Positions 8,617 through 16,137 of a stretch of DNA of 64,000 nucleotides are shown one piece after another. The first letter of the stretch is position 1. Each line of letters starts with the position of its first letter. The notes under the pieces were generated by a model. It was given only the letters and a program-made list of their open reading frames with translations, made no database searches and was not told the DNA's origin. Both the position numbers and the translations under genes were made by a program. The DNA is from Nevskia sp. (GTDB lineage Bacteria; Pseudomonadota; Gammaproteobacteria; Nevskiales; Nevskiaceae), in contig JALNYU010000011.1 in the NCBI GenBank assembly GCA_023229645.1, positions 70,688-134,687 on the forward strand. The letters are read 5' to 3'.

Positions 8617-9264
8617 ATGAATATCTCTAAATTTCCCACCCTCGCACTGGTCTTCGCTATTTTTAGCGGCGCGCCTGTAGCGGCAACACTAGCGCAACAA
8701 AGTGCGCCAGAGACGCCTTCAGCACAACCACAGGAAGCGACGCCAGATGACGCATCGGCGCCGCAGGGCGACGTCCCCCAAGATGCCTATACCCAAGAAG
8801 AAACGCTGGAAGCGGCCCAGAAATTTTTTGGCGGCACTTCCGCTGGGCTTGCGAAAGCCATCGAAAAAGTATTTTCCGAAAACGGCAAACCGGTTGCCTA
8901 CATCATCGGCAGCGAAGGATCCGGGGCGTTTATTGTCGGCCTGCGCTACGGCGAAGGGACGCTGAAATACAAGAACGGCGGATCAACCAAGGTCTATTGG
9001 CAGGGCCCTTCGGTAGGCTTTGATTTCGGTGGCAACGCTTCGAAAGTGTTTACGCTGGTTTACAACCTACATTGGACAAAAGATCTCTATCAGCGTTTCC
9101 CTGGCGTTGACGGCAGTTTGTATGTGGTTGCAGGCGTTGGTTTGAACTACCAGCGTGCAAATGACATTACGCTGGCGCCGATCCGTACCGGCGTGGGGCT
9201 GCGTGCTGGCGCCAACGTCGGTTACCTGAGCTACACGCGCGACAAAAAGATCAATCCGTTCTGA
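8617..9264 (+). CDS. DUF1134/EipA-like periplasmic envelope protein
   Basis: 215 residues. The signal peptide is cleaved near ATLA/QQ (about 26), followed by an acidic low-complexity linker (about 27-55). A DUF1134 domain then runs to the C-terminus with TLEAAQKFFGGTSAGLAKAIE, GSEGSGAFIVGLRYGEGTL, KVYWQGPSVGFDFGGNASK and GVGLRAGANVGYL. In Brucella and Caulobacter the related EipA is a periplasmic eight-stranded beta-barrel needed for envelope integrity. The function here is inferred from that family only. Monocistronic by layout, with a hairpin after the stop. Confidence 0.85.
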   Translation: MNISKFPTLALVFAIFSGAPVAATLAQQSAPETPSAQPQEATPDDASAPQGDVPQDAYTQEETLEAAQKFFGGTSAGLAKAIEKVFSENGKPVAYIIGSEGSGAFIVGLRYGEGTLKYKNGGSTKVYWQGPSVGFDFGGNASKVFTLVYNLHWTKDLYQRFPGVDGSLYVVAGVGLNYQRANDITLAPIRTGVGLRAGANVGYLSYTRDKKINPF

Positions 9265-9294
9265 GCAAAGTCTGATTGACGACTAGGTTGATCG

Positions 9295-9327
9295 AAACGA
9301 TGGCCGCTGCAAGGCGGCCATCCGTTT
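9295..9327 (+). terminator. Probable terminator after the EipA-like gene
   Basis: The stem is AAACGATGGCCGC paired with GCGGCCATCCGTTT, with a single bulged base and loop TGCAAG. It is strong and GC-rich but has only a short T tract. Confidence 0.6.
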
Positions 9328-9361
9328 AGGTTGCAATGCAGCGAAGAGATTTAAAAGGGGT

Positions 9362-9389
9362 CTTGAACGCCGTTGGGTCGTCCCTAGAT
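9362..9389 (+). promoter_or_regulatory. Sigma-32-type heat-shock promoter before hsp20
   Basis: CTTGAAC (9362-9368) and CCCTAGAT (9382-9389) are separated by 13 bases. The consensus for RpoH promoters is CTTGAAA and CCCCATNT with a 11-16 base spacer. The box lies 63 bases before the Hsp20 start, and the same 13-base spacing occurs before grpE in this window. Confidence 0.6.
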
Positions 9390-9452
9390 ATCGAACATCC
9401 GGATGAGATGTCCCATCGCATAATCTTCAACACCCGATTTCGAGAGGCTTTC

Positions 9453-9896
9453 ATGACCACCTTAATTCGTTACCAACCCTGGGCATTGCACCGGGAATTA
9501 TTTAATCAAGTTAATCGTTTTGCGGCGCAGGCTACTGACGCTGATGGAAAAAACGACGCCGTTGCGGCTAACTGGGTGCCAGCGGTCGATGTCGAAGAAT
9601 TCGCAGACCGGCTGGTGCTTCGTGCCGATGTTCCCGGCGTTGATCCGGCCAGCATAGAAGTGACATTGGAAAAAGGGGTGTTGACGCTACGCGGTGAACG
9701 CGGTCAGCCAGCAGCGGCAGAAGGCGCTGAACGCCAGCGCATTGAACGCGCAAGCGGGCGCTTTCTGCGGCAATTTAGCTTGCCCGACAGTGTTGATGCT
9801 GAAGGGATTACAGCGCACGGAAATCAAGGTGTTTTGGAGGTTGTTATTCCCAAAAAGGCAGCCGTGCAAGCACGCCGTATCGCTGTTAGTCACTAA
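9453..9896 (+). CDS. Hsp20/alpha-crystallin small heat-shock protein
   Basis: 147 residues from the ATG at 9453, chosen because GAGAGG lies just upstream and small Hsp20 proteins begin this way (MTTLIRYQPWALHRELFNQV); the frame stays open to 9336. The alpha-crystallin domain (about 45-135) has WVPAVDVEEFADRLVLRADVPGVD, VTLEKGVLTLRGER, FLRQFSLPDSVD and the terminal GVLEVVIPKK. It is an ATP-independent holdase preventing aggregation. A sigma-32-type promoter precedes it and cbpA follows after a hairpin, so it is part of a stress group. Confidence 0.93.
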   Translation: MTTLIRYQPWALHRELFNQVNRFAAQATDADGKNDAVAANWVPAVDVEEFADRLVLRADVPGVDPASIEVTLEKGVLTLRGERGQPAAAEGAERQRIERASGRFLRQFSLPDSVDAEGITAHGNQGVLEVVIPKKAAVQARRIAVSH

Positions 9897-9930
9897 ATTA
9901 CCCCACCAAGCTCACGAGGTGCAGTAAATT

Positions 9931-9957
9931 GGCGGGGCGCATTTGCGCCCCGCCTTT
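9931..9957 (+). terminator. Hairpin terminator between hsp20 and cbpA
   Basis: The ten-base perfect stem GGCGGGGCGC/GCGCCCCGCC with loop ATTT is followed by TTTAGTTT. It probably ends or attenuates the hsp20 message ahead of cbpA. Confidence 0.7.
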
Positions 9958-9973
9958 AGTTTAGAACGGCCCA

Positions 9974-10855
9974 ATGGAATATAAGGATTACTACAAAATT
10001 CTCGGCGTTTCGCGCGAGGCTACGGCCGCGGATATTAAGCGCGCCTATCGAAAGCTCGCCCGTGAATTTCACCCAGACAAGAATAAAGCCAAGGGCGCGG
10101 AGGACAAGTTCAAGCAGATCAACGAGGCCAACGAGGTTCTCAGTGATCCCAAGAAGCGCGCTTCTTACGATCAACTCGGCCCGAATTGGCAAAACGGTCA
10201 GCGCTTTACACCCCCTCCGGGCTGGGCGCATGGCGCAGGTCGGCCGGGAGGCTACGCCGGCGGCGGCGGTGAGGCGGGCGGTTTTTCAGATTTCTTCTCT
10301 AGCCTATTTGGTGGCGGCCTCGGCGGTGCAGGTTTTGACGACCTTGGCGGCCAAGGCGTCAATCGCGATCAACAGGCGAAGCTGGCAATCAATCTCGAAG
10401 ATTCGTTCCAAGGCGCAACGCGCACGATTACTTTGGGTAATCGCTCGCTAAACGTGCGGATTCCAAAAGGCGTCACGTCAGGGCAAACGATACGGCTCGC
10501 GGGCCAAGCGCCGCGGGGCGGGGATGTACTGCTGGAAATAAGCTTTGCAGCGCACCCAGTGTTTCGTATTGAAGGTCGTGATGTTCACGCCGTGTTGTCT
10601 GTTGCACCGTGGGAAGCGGCATTAGGCGGCCCGGTGCCGGTGCCAACATTGGGTGGCACTGTTGAGTTAAATCTTCCGAGTGGAACGGTTGGAGGCCGGA
10701 AACTCCGACTTAAAGGCAGGGGCCTACCGGGGACGACGGCAGGCGATCAATTCGTAACGATACAGATCGTTACGCCAACACCAGATACCGATGCGCAGAA
10801 GCAAGGCTACCAACAGCTTCGTCAGCTGTTCCCGAGCTTCGACCCGCGCGGTTAA
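9974..10855 (+). CDS. cbpA: CbpA-type DnaJ-like co-chaperone
   Basis: 293 residues. The N-terminal J domain (about 5-70) has the HPD motif at 33-35 and YYKILGVSREATAADIKRAY. A Gly/Phe-rich linker (about 80-130) follows, then two DnaJ C-terminal substrate-binding domains (about 135-290). There is no CxxCxGxG zinc finger, which separates CbpA from the true DnaJ at 51142. CbpA stimulates DnaK in parallel with DnaJ. It lies 9 bases before the M23 peptidase gene, so the two are probably one operon; the regulator cbpM is not seen. Confidence 0.92.
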   Translation: MEYKDYYKILGVSREATAADIKRAYRKLAREFHPDKNKAKGAEDKFKQINEANEVLSDPKKRASYDQLGPNWQNGQRFTPPPGWAHGAGRPGGYAGGGGEAGGFSDFFSSLFGGGLGGAGFDDLGGQGVNRDQQAKLAINLEDSFQGATRTITLGNRSLNVRIPKGVTSGQTIRLAGQAPRGGDVLLEISFAAHPVFRIEGRDVHAVLSVAPWEAALGGPVPVPTLGGTVELNLPSGTVGGRKLRLKGRGLPGTTAGDQFVTIQIVTPTPDTDAQKQGYQQLRQLFPSFDPRG

Positions 10856-10864
10856 GGATGAAAG

Positions 10865-11701
10865 ATGGCCCGTGATGCGCTTAGCAAGGCTTTAGCGGAA
10901 TTCCCGACGGCGAGCCCGTTTCCGTTTGCGTTGGATGAAAAGCGTTGTCTGCAATTGAATCTCGCTGCAGATGGCGATGTGCTGGAAAGCACGGATCCGG
11001 CAGACGCCACGGCGTTCGATGGCTGGATACGGAGCAAGCTGAGTGCCGCTGGTGCCGACTATGCGGTCGGTGGCTACGGTGAAGACCGGCGCCTGTACCG
11101 AATCAGCGATTTGTTCGGCAGCGCCAGTGAGGAGCCGCGCACGGTGCATTTGGGTATCGACTTCTGGTTGCCATCTGGTACCCCAGTACGAGCCGTGTTG
11201 CCCGGCGTGATTCACAGCACGCGCGATAACAAAGCCTTTGGCGACTACGGCCCAACCATCATTATGATGCACGAGATTGCTGGGCATCGCTGCTACACGC
11301 TTTATGGCCATTTAGCGCGGCCGTCACTACTCGGGTCAAAACCAGGGCGACGCGTGGAAGCCGGGGAGCAAATTGGCTGGATCGGCGAACCGCACGAGAA
11401 TGTCGGTTGGCCGCCACATCTGCATTTCCAACTGATCCGCGATCTCGAAGGGCGTGAAGGTGACTATCCAGGCGTCTGTAAAGCTTCGGAGCGAGAAGTG
11501 TGGCTGGCGCGTTGTCCAGACCCGAACTTATTATTTCGCCTCGATGCGCTAAAGGCGAGACGCAAACGCAGCAGCGCCAAGCATTTACCTGTAAAAGGCG
11601 CGGCAAAGCGAGGCAGCAAGCGGGCGTCGGAACGAAACGCGGAGCGTAAAACGGCAGCGACGACGCGGAGCCGCTCGGTACGGGCAGCGAAAGGTCGCTG
11701 A
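10865..11701 (+). CDS. M23-family metallopeptidase
   Basis: 278 residues with no signal peptide or membrane helix. A LytM/M23 core (about 90-215) shows HLGIDFW with zinc ligands His95 and Asp99, YGHL at 147-150, and HLHF with His185 and His187. The C-terminal 50 residues are strongly basic and low-complexity (KRGSKRASERNAERK). M23 enzymes usually cut peptidoglycan crosslinks, but the lack of an export signal makes the substrate and location unclear. It follows cbpA by 9 bases, which suggests stress-linked expression. Confidence 0.85.
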   Translation: MARDALSKALAEFPTASPFPFALDEKRCLQLNLAADGDVLESTDPADATAFDGWIRSKLSAAGADYAVGGYGEDRRLYRISDLFGSASEEPRTVHLGIDFWLPSGTPVRAVLPGVIHSTRDNKAFGDYGPTIIMMHEIAGHRCYTLYGHLARPSLLGSKPGRRVEAGEQIGWIGEPHENVGWPPHLHFQLIRDLEGREGDYPGVCKASEREVWLARCPDPNLLFRLDALKARRKRSSAKHLPVKGAAKRGSKRASERNAERKTAATTRSRSVRAAKGR

Positions 11702-11779
11702 GTTCTGCGGATAGCCGCCGATGTCTGGCGACGGCGGTCCTCGCCGATCACTGCGCGACTGAGAGCAAAGTGTATTGGC

Positions 11780-12316
11780 CTATTCGACGACGCCGGGCTG
11801 CCTTGGCGCAACCGGTGGCGTTTGCAGTGTTAGCTGCCAGCGGCCGACATCGTGCCAAGCGTTGAATTTATAGCCAACATGGCGATAAACCCCGAGCGGC
11901 GAAAAGCCGACTGCTTCATGCAAGCCAACGCTGGCTGGGTTCGGTAGCGCAATTCCAGCATAGGCGTTGACATAGCCTAGTGCTCGCAGTTGCTCAAATA
12001 GCGCCAGATAAAGCCGCCGCCCGATGCCTTGGCGCTGAACGTCGGGCGCGAGATAGATCGCGACATCAACACTCCACCGATATGCGGGCCGCGGCCGATG
12101 TTCGCTGGCGTAGGCATAGCCGACGATGCGGTGGGCATCCTCGGCGACCAGCCACGCGTGGCCCGCTAAGCATTTTTCCAGGCGCTGCGCCATTTCAGCG
12201 GCCGACGGCGGCTGGAGCTCGAATGAAATAACCGTATCGCTTACATACGGCGCATAAATTGCTGCAATTGCCCTAGCATCGGCGAGCGCCGCGCTGCGGA
12301 TCCTTAGGGCGCTCAC
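11780..12316 (-). CDS. GNAT acetyltransferase, phosphinothricin-acetyltransferase-like
   Basis: 178 residues. The N-terminal IRSAALADARAIAAIYAPYV, the SVDVAIYLAPDVQRQGIGRRLY acetyl-CoA loop (RQGIGRR), and the C-terminal GFSPLGVYRHVGYKFNAWHDV are all typical of the Pat/PhnO-like subgroup. Members acetylate phosphinothricin or methionine sulfone/sulfoximine; natural substrates are often unknown. It starts 15 bases after the DUF486 gene on the same strand, so the two are probably co-transcribed. The C-terminal extension beyond QLTLQ is short and proline-rich. Confidence 0.85.
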   Translation of the reverse strand: MSALRIRSAALADARAIAAIYAPYVSDTVISFELQPPSAAEMAQRLEKCLAGHAWLVAEDAHRIVGYAYASEHRPRPAYRWSVDVAIYLAPDVQRQGIGRRLYLALFEQLRALGYVNAYAGIALPNPASVGLHEAVGFSPLGVYRHVGYKFNAWHDVGRWQLTLQTPPVAPRQPGVVE

Positions 12317-12331
12317 AATACCGCAGCCGAA

Positions 12332-12676
12332 TTAGCGGAAGATGAAATATACGGCGCCGCAGATACAGAGTGCTGCCCATAAAAAATCGAGCTTCATCGG
12401 CTGGCCCATATAGAAATACGCAAACGGCACAAACACGCTGAGCGTAATAACCTCTTGCAGGATTTTTAGCTGCGCCAAGTTCATCGTGCCAAAGCCAATA
12501 CGGTTGGCGGGCACCATCAGCACGTATTCAAACAGCGCGATGCCCCAGCTTGCGGCAATTGCAATCAGCAGCGGTTTGCTGTGCAGCGTCTTGAGATGAC
12601 CGTACCACGCGTAGGTCATAAATAGGTTGGAAAGGATAAGCAGCCCGCCCGTTTGAGCGACGACCCCCAGATTCAT
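12332..12676 (-). CDS. DUF486 small multidrug-transporter-like membrane protein
   Basis: 114 residues with four predicted membrane helices: GGLLILSNLFMTYAWYGHL, LIAIAASWGIALFEYVLMV, a third with VITLSVFVPFAYFYM, and a fourth with FLWAALCICGAVYFIF. The PANRIGFGTMNLAQLKILQE loop is the conserved DUF486 signature. The family belongs to the drug/metabolite transporter superfamily; no substrate is known. It lies in a minus-strand pair with the GNAT gene, separated from the upstream BI-1 gene by a terminator. Confidence 0.85.
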   Translation of the reverse strand: MNLGVVAQTGGLLILSNLFMTYAWYGHLKTLHSKPLLIAIAASWGIALFEYVLMVPANRIGFGTMNLAQLKILQEVITLSVFVPFAYFYMGQPMKLDFLWAALCICGAVYFIFR

Positions 12677-12694
12677 TGCGCGATCACTCCCAAC

Positions 12695-12716
12695 AAAAAC
12701 CCCGCGTGAGCGGGGT
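12695..12716 (-). terminator. Terminator after the BI-1 gene
   Basis: Read on the minus strand, the stem CCCCGC/GCGGGG with a 4-base loop is followed by a run of five T. It ends the 13439-12741 transcript before the DUF486 gene. Confidence 0.8.
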
Positions 12717-12740
12717 CTTAGAATCTACAACGGCGCCGGA

Positions 12741-13439
12741 TTAGTTGCGGTTCGAATTGCCAAGCAAATTCAACAGGCTAATGAAGACGTTATAAATGTC
12801 CAAATAAAGAGCGACGGTTGCGCTGATGTAGTTGGTTTCGCCGCCATCCAGAATACGGCCAGTGTCGTACAGCATCAGGCCGGAGAATACGACCATCGCT
12901 GCGGCTGAAATTGCCAATGACAAGCCGCTGATATGCAAGAAAATATTGGCAATCGATGCGACCATCAACACCACCGCGCCGATAATCATGACACTGCCGA
13001 GCTTGGAGAAATCACGCTTGCTAATCAGCGCATAGGCCGACAACGCAACAAAGATCGCGCCAGTGCCGCCGAGCGCCATCATCACCACGTTGGCGCCGTT
13101 TGGGATAAACCGCACGTATGCCTGAACGATCGGGCCGGTCATCAAACCCATAAAGCCGGTAAAGGCGAATACGGCGAGCAGCCCCCATGCGCTATTGCGT
13201 GCCGCCTGCACCCAGAACAGCAGGCCTAGCGAACCACCCAGCACCAGCAACGACGGCAGTCGGCCGATATTGAACACGATTGAAACCGCAGCCATTGCCG
13301 CCGAAAACAGCAGCGTCGCCGCGAGCAGAATGTAGGTATTGCGCAGAACCGTATGCGTTGCCAGCAACTCGGATACGCCGCTACCTGTCGTGCGGGCGCT
13401 GCCGAGCGTCGTAACGCGGTAGTCGTTCGGTGAATTCAT
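12741..13439 (-). CDS. Bax inhibitor-1/YccA family membrane protein
   Basis: 232 residues, seven predicted membrane helices. Conserved BI-1 features include the N-terminal LRNTYILLAATLLFSAAMA helix, the FTGFMGLMTGP loop, ALGGTGAIFVALSAYALIS, and the C-terminal DTGRILDGGETNYISATVALYLDIYN-type segment with its Asp residues. YccA interacts with the FtsH protease; other members are calcium-leak channels. It is monocistronic, with a terminator immediately downstream. Confidence 0.92.
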   Translation of the reverse strand: MNSPNDYRVTTLGSARTTGSGVSELLATHTVLRNTYILLAATLLFSAAMAAVSIVFNIGRLPSLLVLGGSLGLLFWVQAARNSAWGLLAVFAFTGFMGLMTGPIVQAYVRFIPNGANVVMMALGGTGAIFVALSAYALISKRDFSKLGSVMIIGAVVLMVASIANIFLHISGLSLAISAAAMVVFSGLMLYDTGRILDGGETNYISATVALYLDIYNVFISLLNLLGNSNRN

Positions 13440-13488
13440 GGATGCAAACTCCGTTCGGGGGGAACTAGGATTAGGACTGTAGTCTAGC

Positions 13489-15243
13489 TTACAAAGTTGC
13501 AGGCGGAACGGCGGATTTCAAGCCCGGCTCGTGTAACCGCCGTATCGCGGCCGGTACACTGGCGTAGTACCAGAGCCGTCCTTCCTGTTTTAGATAGCCG
13601 GCATCACGTAAAACCCGTAGAACTGGGCTTTGCGCGCTGCAAATCGCGACAAAAATGCCGGCCTGATTCAATTTATCGATCACGCCCTCCAGAGCGACGA
13701 GGCCGGTGACATCGATAGACGGCACCGCGACGAGATCGAGAATGACTGCGCGGACGCGGTCATCATCGATTTTTAGCGCTTCGGTCGCTTGCGCGGCAGC
13801 GGCAAAGAACAGCGGGCCGTTGATCGTGTAGTAACGCGCGTAGGCGGGCAGGCCGAGTGGCGCCCGAAGTTGGCCAGCCCCCACCTGGGTAACGTGGGAG
13901 ACCTGCGCCATTCGGTGCATAAACAGCAACGCTGCGAGCACGACCCCAATCGCGATTGCGATCGTGGCGCTGATGAAAACGGTTATGACCAAGCTGAGCA
14001 GCAGAAGAAGCACGTCGGACCGCGGGGCGATTCGGAAAATACGCAGGAATTTTTCACGACCGCTGATGTTCCAGGCGAGCACCAATAGCAAAGCGGCGAG
14101 ACCGGACATCGGCAACCACGCCAGCAGCGGCGCCAGCAGCAACGCCGCCAGCAGCACAACTAAGGCATGAATCGCTGCCGCCAGTGGCGTGCGGGCACCC
14201 GCGCGAATATTGGCGACGGTGCCGGCCTGCGCGCCAGCAGCGGGAATCCCAGCGAACAGCGGCGCGATCAGATTTCCGAGTCCTTGCCCAACCAATTCGG
14301 CGTCGGCGTTATGCATGCTACCGGTATTGCGATCCGCCGCCGCTGCGCAGCGCAACGACTGCAGGGCCCCGAGCAGGGCGATTGCGCAAGCCGGGCCGAG
14401 TAGGTCGCGCAGCAGCGTGACTGACACCGGCGGGCTAAGGCCATTTGCGCCGAAACGGTGCCAAGGCCATTCAATTCGCGGCAGCGCGATGCCAGCATGT
14501 AAACCGCCGTCGAATAAATCGCCGTAGCGGTCTGCGAGCGTGGTAACGGGCCACTGCGGCCAAAAATGCCGGAGCATAAATGCTAAAAAGCCGGTGAAAA
14601 TCGTGCCGACGAGAAATGCTGGAACTGGCGTTTTAAGTTTGGGCCATAAGCTGACCAGAGCGAGGGTCGCTACCCCGACGGCCAATTCTTGCGCGTGTAG
14701 GGACGGTAAGGCGTTCGCTAATGCCTGCATACGAGCAAGGAAATGTTCCGGGAGCGCCGAGACTCGGATACCGAGAAAATCTTGTAATTGCAGGCCGGCG
14801 ATGACAAGCGCAATTCCGGCATTGAAACCCGCCATTACCGGATACGGTACATAGGCGATCAGCCGCCCCATTCCGCTGTAGCCGAGGGCGACCAACATTA
14901 CGCCGGCCATCATCGTCGCGATCAGTAAGCCGGCGAGGCCGTGTGCCGCGGCGATGGGATGCAGAATCACCGCGAACGCCGCGGTAGGGCCGGTGATGGT
15001 GTAGCGCGACCCGCCCGCGAGCGGTGCGATCAGGCCAGCAATCGCCGCCGCATACAAGCCATGCTGTGGTGCAACACCCGTCGCGATCGCCAGTACCAGC
15101 ACCACGGGCAACGCAGTGACGCCGACTGATACGCCAGCGCGCAAGTCTTTTAGAAAGTCTTGGTGCCGATACCCGTCACGCAACGCACAACGTAGCGCGG
15201 GGGCCCAATCTGGCCAACGGTGTCGGATTCGGGTAAATGACAT
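13489..15243 (-). CDS. SulP-family anion transporter with STAS domain
   Basis: 584 residues from the ATG at 15243, preceded by a GAGG motif; a TTG at 15270 would add nine residues without a ribosome-binding site. The transporter core (about 30-430) has ALPVVLVLAIATGVAPQHGLYAA, GPTAAFAVIL and PVMAGFNAGIALVIAGLQL. The C-terminal STAS domain (about 455-565) contains VRAVILDLVAVPSIDVTGLVAL. SulP proteins move sulfate, bicarbonate or dicarboxylates. There is no adjacent carbonic anhydrase or sulfur gene to fix the substrate. Divergent from the acetyltransferase gene at 15398. Confidence 0.9.
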   Translation of the reverse strand: MSFTRIRHRWPDWAPALRCALRDGYRHQDFLKDLRAGVSVGVTALPVVLVLAIATGVAPQHGLYAAAIAGLIAPLAGGSRYTITGPTAAFAVILHPIAAAHGLAGLLIATMMAGVMLVALGYSGMGRLIAYVPYPVMAGFNAGIALVIAGLQLQDFLGIRVSALPEHFLARMQALANALPSLHAQELAVGVATLALVSLWPKLKTPVPAFLVGTIFTGFLAFMLRHFWPQWPVTTLADRYGDLFDGGLHAGIALPRIEWPWHRFGANGLSPPVSVTLLRDLLGPACAIALLGALQSLRCAAAADRNTGSMHNADAELVGQGLGNLIAPLFAGIPAAGAQAGTVANIRAGARTPLAAAIHALVVLLAALLLAPLLAWLPMSGLAALLLVLAWNISGREKFLRIFRIAPRSDVLLLLLSLVITVFISATIAIAIGVVLAALLFMHRMAQVSHVTQVGAGQLRAPLGLPAYARYYTINGPLFFAAAAQATEALKIDDDRVRAVILDLVAVPSIDVTGLVALEGVIDKLNQAGIFVAICSAQSPVLRVLRDAGYLKQEGRLWYYASVPAAIRRLHEPGLKSAVPPATL

Positions 15244-15397
15244 GCAGCGCTGGCCTCGCTCAGTGGACAATTCGCTTGTGGCGCACGCGCCGCCGTTAGA
15301 TGATCAGGACGGCGGTTGAGCATGATGAAAACATGGAAGTCCGATTGGAATGTCGACAGTAGCGCACAAAACTCTAACGAAAGAGGGGAGATCCAAC

Positions 15398-15835
15398 ATG
15401 CAGATCATGGAAATCACCGACGATACTGGATTCGTTGAATTCGGCGAATGGTTACTTCGTGCTGAAAGCGTGCATCGTCAGCTTCGACCGCAGCTGATGG
15501 CGGACTACAGCGAACAGATGAATCGCGTCTTTGCTGGCGGCGGGCGGATGATCATTGCTGCGGAAAACGAAACCGTACTCGGACTCGCTGTATGGCGAAT
15601 TTTGGAAAAGACATTTTCAAGATCTGAAATCTATATCGATGATCTCGTCACCGACGTGCAGTACCGTTCCAACGGGGTCGGTCGGGCGCTGATCAATTGG
15701 TGCGAAAACCGAGGCCGGGAGCTTGACTGCACGCAACTGACATTAGATTCGGGTACGCCCCGGCATCAGGCGCATAAATTCTATTTTCGGGAAGGGTTTG
15801 TCGTGACCTCGTTTCATTTCGGCAAGTCCCTATAA
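15398..15835 (+). CDS. GNAT-family N-acetyltransferase
   Basis: 145 residues from the ATG at 15398, which has a strong GAGGGGAG ribosome-binding site; an upstream in-frame start at 15350 lacks one. The acetyl-CoA fold is shown by IYIDDLVTDVQYRSNGVGRALINWCENRG (split here by the RSNGVGRA loop) and the final DSGTPRHQAHKFYFREGF. The substrate is not recognisable. It stands alone, divergent from sulP. Confidence 0.8.
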   Translation: MQIMEITDDTGFVEFGEWLLRAESVHRQLRPQLMADYSEQMNRVFAGGGRMIIAAENETVLGLAVWRILEKTFSRSEIYIDDLVTDVQYRSNGVGRALINWCENRGRELDCTQLTLDSGTPRHQAHKFYFREGFVVTSFHFGKSL

Positions 15836-16137
15836 ATTCTAGTTGCGAAGCTTCTCGAAAAACACACCTAAACACGCGCAAGTAGGTGGGTAAATTCCTT
15901 ACGCTTGCTTATGGGCATGTATTCTGAAGTTATCAGTATTTCCGCGGCACAAAAACGGTGCCCTGAGCGTAGGTCTACGCGATGTCAGGCGCCGCAAAGG
16001 CAGTCAGCCGCCATGTCAGAAAAGCCCGCTGCGACGTGCGTAAGCTGCCGCAGACGGCTGCCACGTGGCACGCGGCGTGACGCCGAGCCGCGATGCGGAA
16101 TAGACTCGCGCATCGAAATGAGGCTTGAAGGCGCGGT
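15836..16137 (+). other. Intergenic region before the GMC oxidoreductase gene
   Basis: About 300 bases. A 78-codon frame at 15905-16141 overlaps the next start by four bases but has no recognisable domain and an Arg/Cys/Ala-rich composition typical of noise, so no gene is called. No clear promoter hexamers are seen. Confidence 0.4.
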
